From Cerioporus squamosus (taxonomy: Eukaryota; Basidiomycota; Agaricomycetes; Polyporales; Polyporaceae): a DNA stretch of 64,000 nt. The notes under the pieces were generated by a model that was given only the letters and a program-made list of their open reading frames with translations, did no database searches and was not told the DNA's origin. Below are positions 60,083 through 64,000 of the stretch, piece after piece (the stretch's first letter is position 1; each line of letters starts with the position of its first letter). Where the stretch lies: the NCBI GenBank assembly GCA_022592435.1, contig JABYQS010000107.1:1-64000 (forward strand), in the 5' to 3' direction. Both the position numbers and the translations under genes were made by a program.

Positions 60083-62876
60083 ACGACCTGTCGTTCTCGA
60101 TACTAATTCTGAGCAGGACCTTCGTTCAAGAGTACTGTAGATTGCGCGATAGCGCTTGCCTTCGAATATGGCTCCCATCTAACCTGTACGAGATGCTCCT
60201 TGCTTATATGAGTACGGTAGTACTGCGCTCCTCTGATGCCTTAGCTCAATACTCGAATCATATTCGCGTTTACCATTGGATCCACTGGACTTCGGTAGGA
60301 CGCCTTTGGACCCCAGGAGTAGGTTCGTAACCACGTGGAATCCGTCACAGGCAAGACAAGATGCATCGGGCATGTCACATCCTTGCAACATCCTTGCGGT
60401 GGACGTTGAGGCGCCCAGCCGTCCGTCATCGCTGAGTACACCGAGTACAGTATCTCGCACTCTGTTCGTCTCCGTTGACTTGCTTGCCCTCGGGAGGGAC
60501 TATACAAGGCCGCTATACTTCAGTAGCCGCTGCCATAATCCGCGCAATCCAAGCCAACCCTAAAATCGGTTGCTGGCGACAACGTTGGTGAAGTGGGCTG
60601 AGCTCCCCCCTCGTCTCAGGACAACCGTGGCATGCAGCGGCGTCGTCACTTGATGGAAATTTTAGGAGCTCCGGGCTGGCTCCGGATCTCTATCAATTGC
60701 GAGCAATGGGTACGCTTTGTGAATAGAACAATTGACGCGCTTTTCACCCCCTTCAACCGCATAGCTCCGACCGGGCTGCAGCGCTCCAAAGCGATTGTAC
60801 AGGCCAGTGCCAGACAGTGCCGCTAATGGCTCGAGGCACAGCTTTTGATGGATATATAAGGCTCCGCTCGTTGCGGTTCTCTCAGCAACACCTTCCCCTC
60901 CTTCCATCATCATGAGAATTCGACCTACCTCACATCTGCCTGTCCTCCCTCTCTCCTCTGACAGACAAACTTCTCATGCTGCTCGGTACTCAACAATTAG
61001 TGGGCTATGCTCCTCGCTGCCATCATACGATATCGGTAAGTCCTACGCTTTCTACGATCCCATGCGTCCGGCTGACCGCATAATGACTTAGCATCCAAAA
61101 CATGATGCCGAGGGCCAAGTTTGGGCGCCATGGAGACTCAGGCGTGGGGCCTCAGCCTGTCGCTGTGAGTTGCTTTAGGCTTTCTTGGACGTCGGCAACG
61201 GGCTCACATGTATCCACGATCACAGACCGTGGACACATGGTGTCGTCGGCCATTTGGCACACGACAACCCAGTATCAACTACTCGTTCAACGGCTGGTGT
61301 ACCAGAGGCTCCGACAAACCAGGGCAATGTGCGATGAAGGTAGTCAACTACAGGCGTGCCGCTGTGCCGCGTTGGACTGCAAGACGATCTCGACGTTCTA
61401 TCCCCCACATCGCTCCGGGGACCGGATACTCATGGACAAGATCATCTCGGCAGTGCACGCCGGACCTGTCGCAGCTCAGAAGGGGATATTTCACGGGTCT
61501 GCCTCCGACAGCGTGCGCCCTCGGCCGATGGCCGTCGTCGTGCAGTCAGTGGTTGTAACGGCTGGGTCCCATCCCCACGTTACAATGCGCTCACTCTCTG
61601 ACACCCCACGACGATGCAGGAGGTTGGACAACGAACAAGACACGTTTCCCACGAGTTGCGGCACTTTTGGATGTGGGAAGGCGAGCTTCCGCTGACAGGG
61701 CGGCAGCGACCTGGGTTCTTCAGGCCGTTGTGCATCCCGTATCCGCTACTTCCAGCGCTCTGAAGTTCGTCCAACTCTTCCACTTCCACCTCCTACTCTT
61801 CGCTCGTCTCTTCCATGGATCAGAGGACTGGATGGACACGTGCGCAATGTTCCCGAACCAGCAGCACCTCCCCCGCAGACTCCAACACGGACGACAGAAG
61901 GCAGCATCCCGAACCGAGGATGTATGTACATCCGCCGGGAGCTATCAGGCGATGCTCCTGGGGCATGAGCTGGCCGTTCGTCTCGTTCCCGCTCCTTGCC
62001 ATCTCAGGCGCTGCTCGCCTTGGACGTTGGAGTCCGTACAACGCGCCCGAGGCCAATACCGAGACGAGGACAAGATGGAGCGTTATACACGGCGAATCCA
62101 CCATGCCACTATCCCGTCTCGTAAGCCATGTGGCGACTTCTACTTCCCAACCACGTCCTTGTACCACCCAAATTCCCCGCTCGCTGGCTGGCGACCGTGG
62201 CGCCAGCCCACTCCTGAGTCCGTGCCTTCCGCTCAAACAGAGTGATAGCGACTTCAGGATCCATGACTTCGACAACCTTCACCCCTGAGTCCCGACCGAC
62301 CCGGCTACCCTCATCCCCTTTGTTGGCCACTCATCCAGTATACAGCCCCAACATGCCCCGCTACAGTCCCAGCAGCTATACAGCCGCAGACCTTGATCAT
62401 GAAGATGAGCTCGAGCCGACTGAGGTAGCGATGGTGGACGACGATGAGGAGGCCGAGCAGCGCGACCGCAAGGTCAGCTCCCGACCCAGACTGCTCTTTA
62501 TTGTCAGTCGTCTTGGTATCTACCTTCACCCATATGTGTCAGTATATAGTCGCCCTAAAATTGCGTTATGCTGTATATGTTTCCTGCGGGGTCACGTCGC
62601 TTGGGATAGAGAATTCTGCGTGCATCACCAGTGTGTGTACGCCGGGTGGATGAGTCGATCACTTACCAGACTCCAGACTAATACGTGAAGCACCCGCCAC
62701 GGACTGAGTCATGTAGTTACCTCCATCATCCATGACAATCTCAATGGCTAGCCGGACCGAGTGACTGTGAGGGTACTCGCACACTCTCCCCTTAGTTGAC
62801 GCGATTTTCGTTCGCAGCACGCAAAGTCGTGCGCTTGTAATTCCTGCGGTGGTGCAATCCCTCGTCAACTTGATGG
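60083..62876. other. Unresolved 2.8-kb stretch, possibly a decayed gene
   Basis: A TATATAAG at 60855-60862, pyrimidine-rich leader, and an intron-like interval (donor GTAAGTCC near 61031, acceptor ACTTAG near 61091) suggest a transcription unit. After these, frames break often. One frame (about 61959-62287) has a hydrophobic stretch (WPFVSFPLLAISGAARLG), and another (62257-62520) an acidic run (LDHEDELEPTEVAMVDDDEE). No family was recognised. Confidence 0.35.
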
Positions 62877-63511
62877 TTACTCGACAACAGATGTGGGTAC
62901 GTCAATAACTCCGAAGTCCAGCGGGGGCAGTGCGAGATCTTGAGAGTCATGATCCGTCCGAGAAGGTCCACGAAAGTAAGGCATCGCGATCAGCACGAGC
63001 ACCCGGTAACATATTGTCGAGCCTCTTTGTATGTCGTCGTTAGCGCAAGAACTTGAGGCCTGTTCCGAGAGGAGACTACCTCGAGCGACATGGTGCGCTG
63101 CGCCGCCGCTAGACGAGCATGGTCGCACAGACAACGGCTATGGGAAATGCGCACTGATAGTCAGTAGAGGTCATTCCATAGAATGCTTGGACTTACACGT
63201 ACCATCACTCGATCCCAGCCGTCGGGAGCCCTAGAATGGACACCAGTCAGGGATGCGGGCACGTACGGCTGCCGCAGATGCCAGTCGAGGTAGACTTGCC
63301 AGAGTCGTGGCAGCTCAAACTCGGTGCTGGAGGACAGCCTGAGGTTCCGAAGGGGAATTGATGGATTGCGGTCACCTCTGACGAGTCTGCGCACGTAGAG
63401 CGTGCCGATGATCAAGGCGGGGATTGCGATGATGGCAACCGGCACGACGATAGAGAAGTGCGGCGTGGCCTGTGCGGATCTGCGAACGATGTTGCTGTTT
63501 AAAGAACGCAA
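62877..63511 (-). CDS. Small membrane protein, conserved-looking in basidiomycetes, function unknown
   Basis: Two exons, 63511-63203 and 63137-62877, join to 570 nt, 189 residues, through a 65-bp GT-AG intron (WDRVM/PLSVRP). An N-terminal transmembrane helix (FSIVVPVAIIAIPALIIGTL) is followed by a polar region with FELPRLWQVYLDW and GWDRVMPLSVRP. The end LVLIAMPYFRGP ... LPPLDFGVIDVP looks like the 'VLIAMP...FGV..V' signature of a widespread basidiomycete hypothetical family. That similarity is from memory and should be checked. No enzyme motif is seen. Confidence 0.6.
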
Positions 63512-64000
63512 GGTGAGCGGGCGGCGTTGGCTCAGCAGTTACAAGGACGCACTGGTCTAATACATGAAGCCGACATTCTGGTCAGCTCTCCCTCGTCTCT
63601 AGAGTGGTCCTGGTACTGACCCGTATAGCAGACACACCTATGCTGCTTCCCTCAATGTCTCCCGGCAAGGATCGGATGGCCGTGGTGGGTGACTGTCCTA
63701 CAGGAATTGAACTGCATGTATGAAGTCAGCTAATGAACTCAACAGACCTCCGTCGAGCACAGCGCTCACCTGGAGTACATTCAAAAGCGTACAAAGACAA
63801 GAAACTACCTACATGGCACCCGATTTTGTACTCGAGCTTTCAGAGGATCGGTGCCTGTTGTCCCACACTCCGAGTCATAACCGCATCGCTGATGACCGCC
63901 CATATTGCCTCAGTATCACAACCTGGAGGATTCTGAATGACACATATGCTGGCGGAACGCTGATCGGAGTGGTCTATGGAATTCGAAATTGGTCGAGTCT
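63512..64000. other. Right edge, no gene recognised
   Basis: Upstream region of the small membrane protein. Short frames only; a gene could continue beyond the window. Confidence 0.35.

Overview
The window reads as nuclear DNA of a filamentous basidiomycete, probably a wood-decay Agaricomycete. The evidence is dense 50-60 bp GT-AG introns with CTRAY-type branch points, Gal4-type zinc-cluster regulators, secreted GH10 xylanases, a basidiomycete-style P450, a DUF6533/6534-like fragment, and orthologues of eukaryotic housekeeping proteins (uS5/RPS2, LSm2, a mitochondrial carrier, a Tcp11-family protein). No species is claimed.

Layout. 1-2.4 kb: a giant perfect palindrome (907-bp arms, 28-bp loop). 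3-4.5 kb: a 10-exon mitochondrial carrier. 4.6-8.3 kb: a MITE candidate, a truncated membrane-protein gene and a long unresolved stretch. 8.3-9.2 kb: RPS2. 10.2-11.6 kb: two tandem copies of an unclassified repeat, the second interrupted by a TA-flanked MITE; a third, near-identical inverted copy lies at 45.8-46.4 kb. 12.6-14.2 kb: a low-complexity hypothetical gene. 14.8-26.0 kb: three paralogous Zn2Cys6 transcription factors (-, +, -). 26.3-37.5 kb: an apparently full-length non-LTR retrotransposon bounded by a 15-bp target-site duplication. 37.9-41.9 kb: two tandem GH10 xylanase genes. 43.2-45.1 kb: a membrane-anchored aspartic protease. 46.5-47.0 kb: LSM2. 47.5-52.8 kb: three tandem members of an unrecognised protein family, two with AT-hook-like basic tails. 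53.4-60.1 kb: a Tcp11-family gene, a metallo-beta-lactamase-fold gene with a frameshift, and a P450. 60.1-62.9 kb: unresolved. 62.9-63.5 kb: a small conserved-looking membrane protein.

How it may work together. Removing the retrotransposon puts the three regulators and the two xylanases side by side (about 0.6 kb between the third regulator and the first xylanase), so the block may be a plant-cell-wall degradation locus; this is inference from position. A second theme is extreme exon structure. A 7-nt exon lies in the carrier's PxDxxK signature. A 6-nt exon in all three regulators supplies the third zinc ligand. A 2-nt exon (or twin intron) is shared by both xylanases just before the catalytic WDVVNE motif. 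The first coding exon of LSM2 holds only the start codon. Each was reconstructed by reading frame and splice signals and would be missed by most gene callers.
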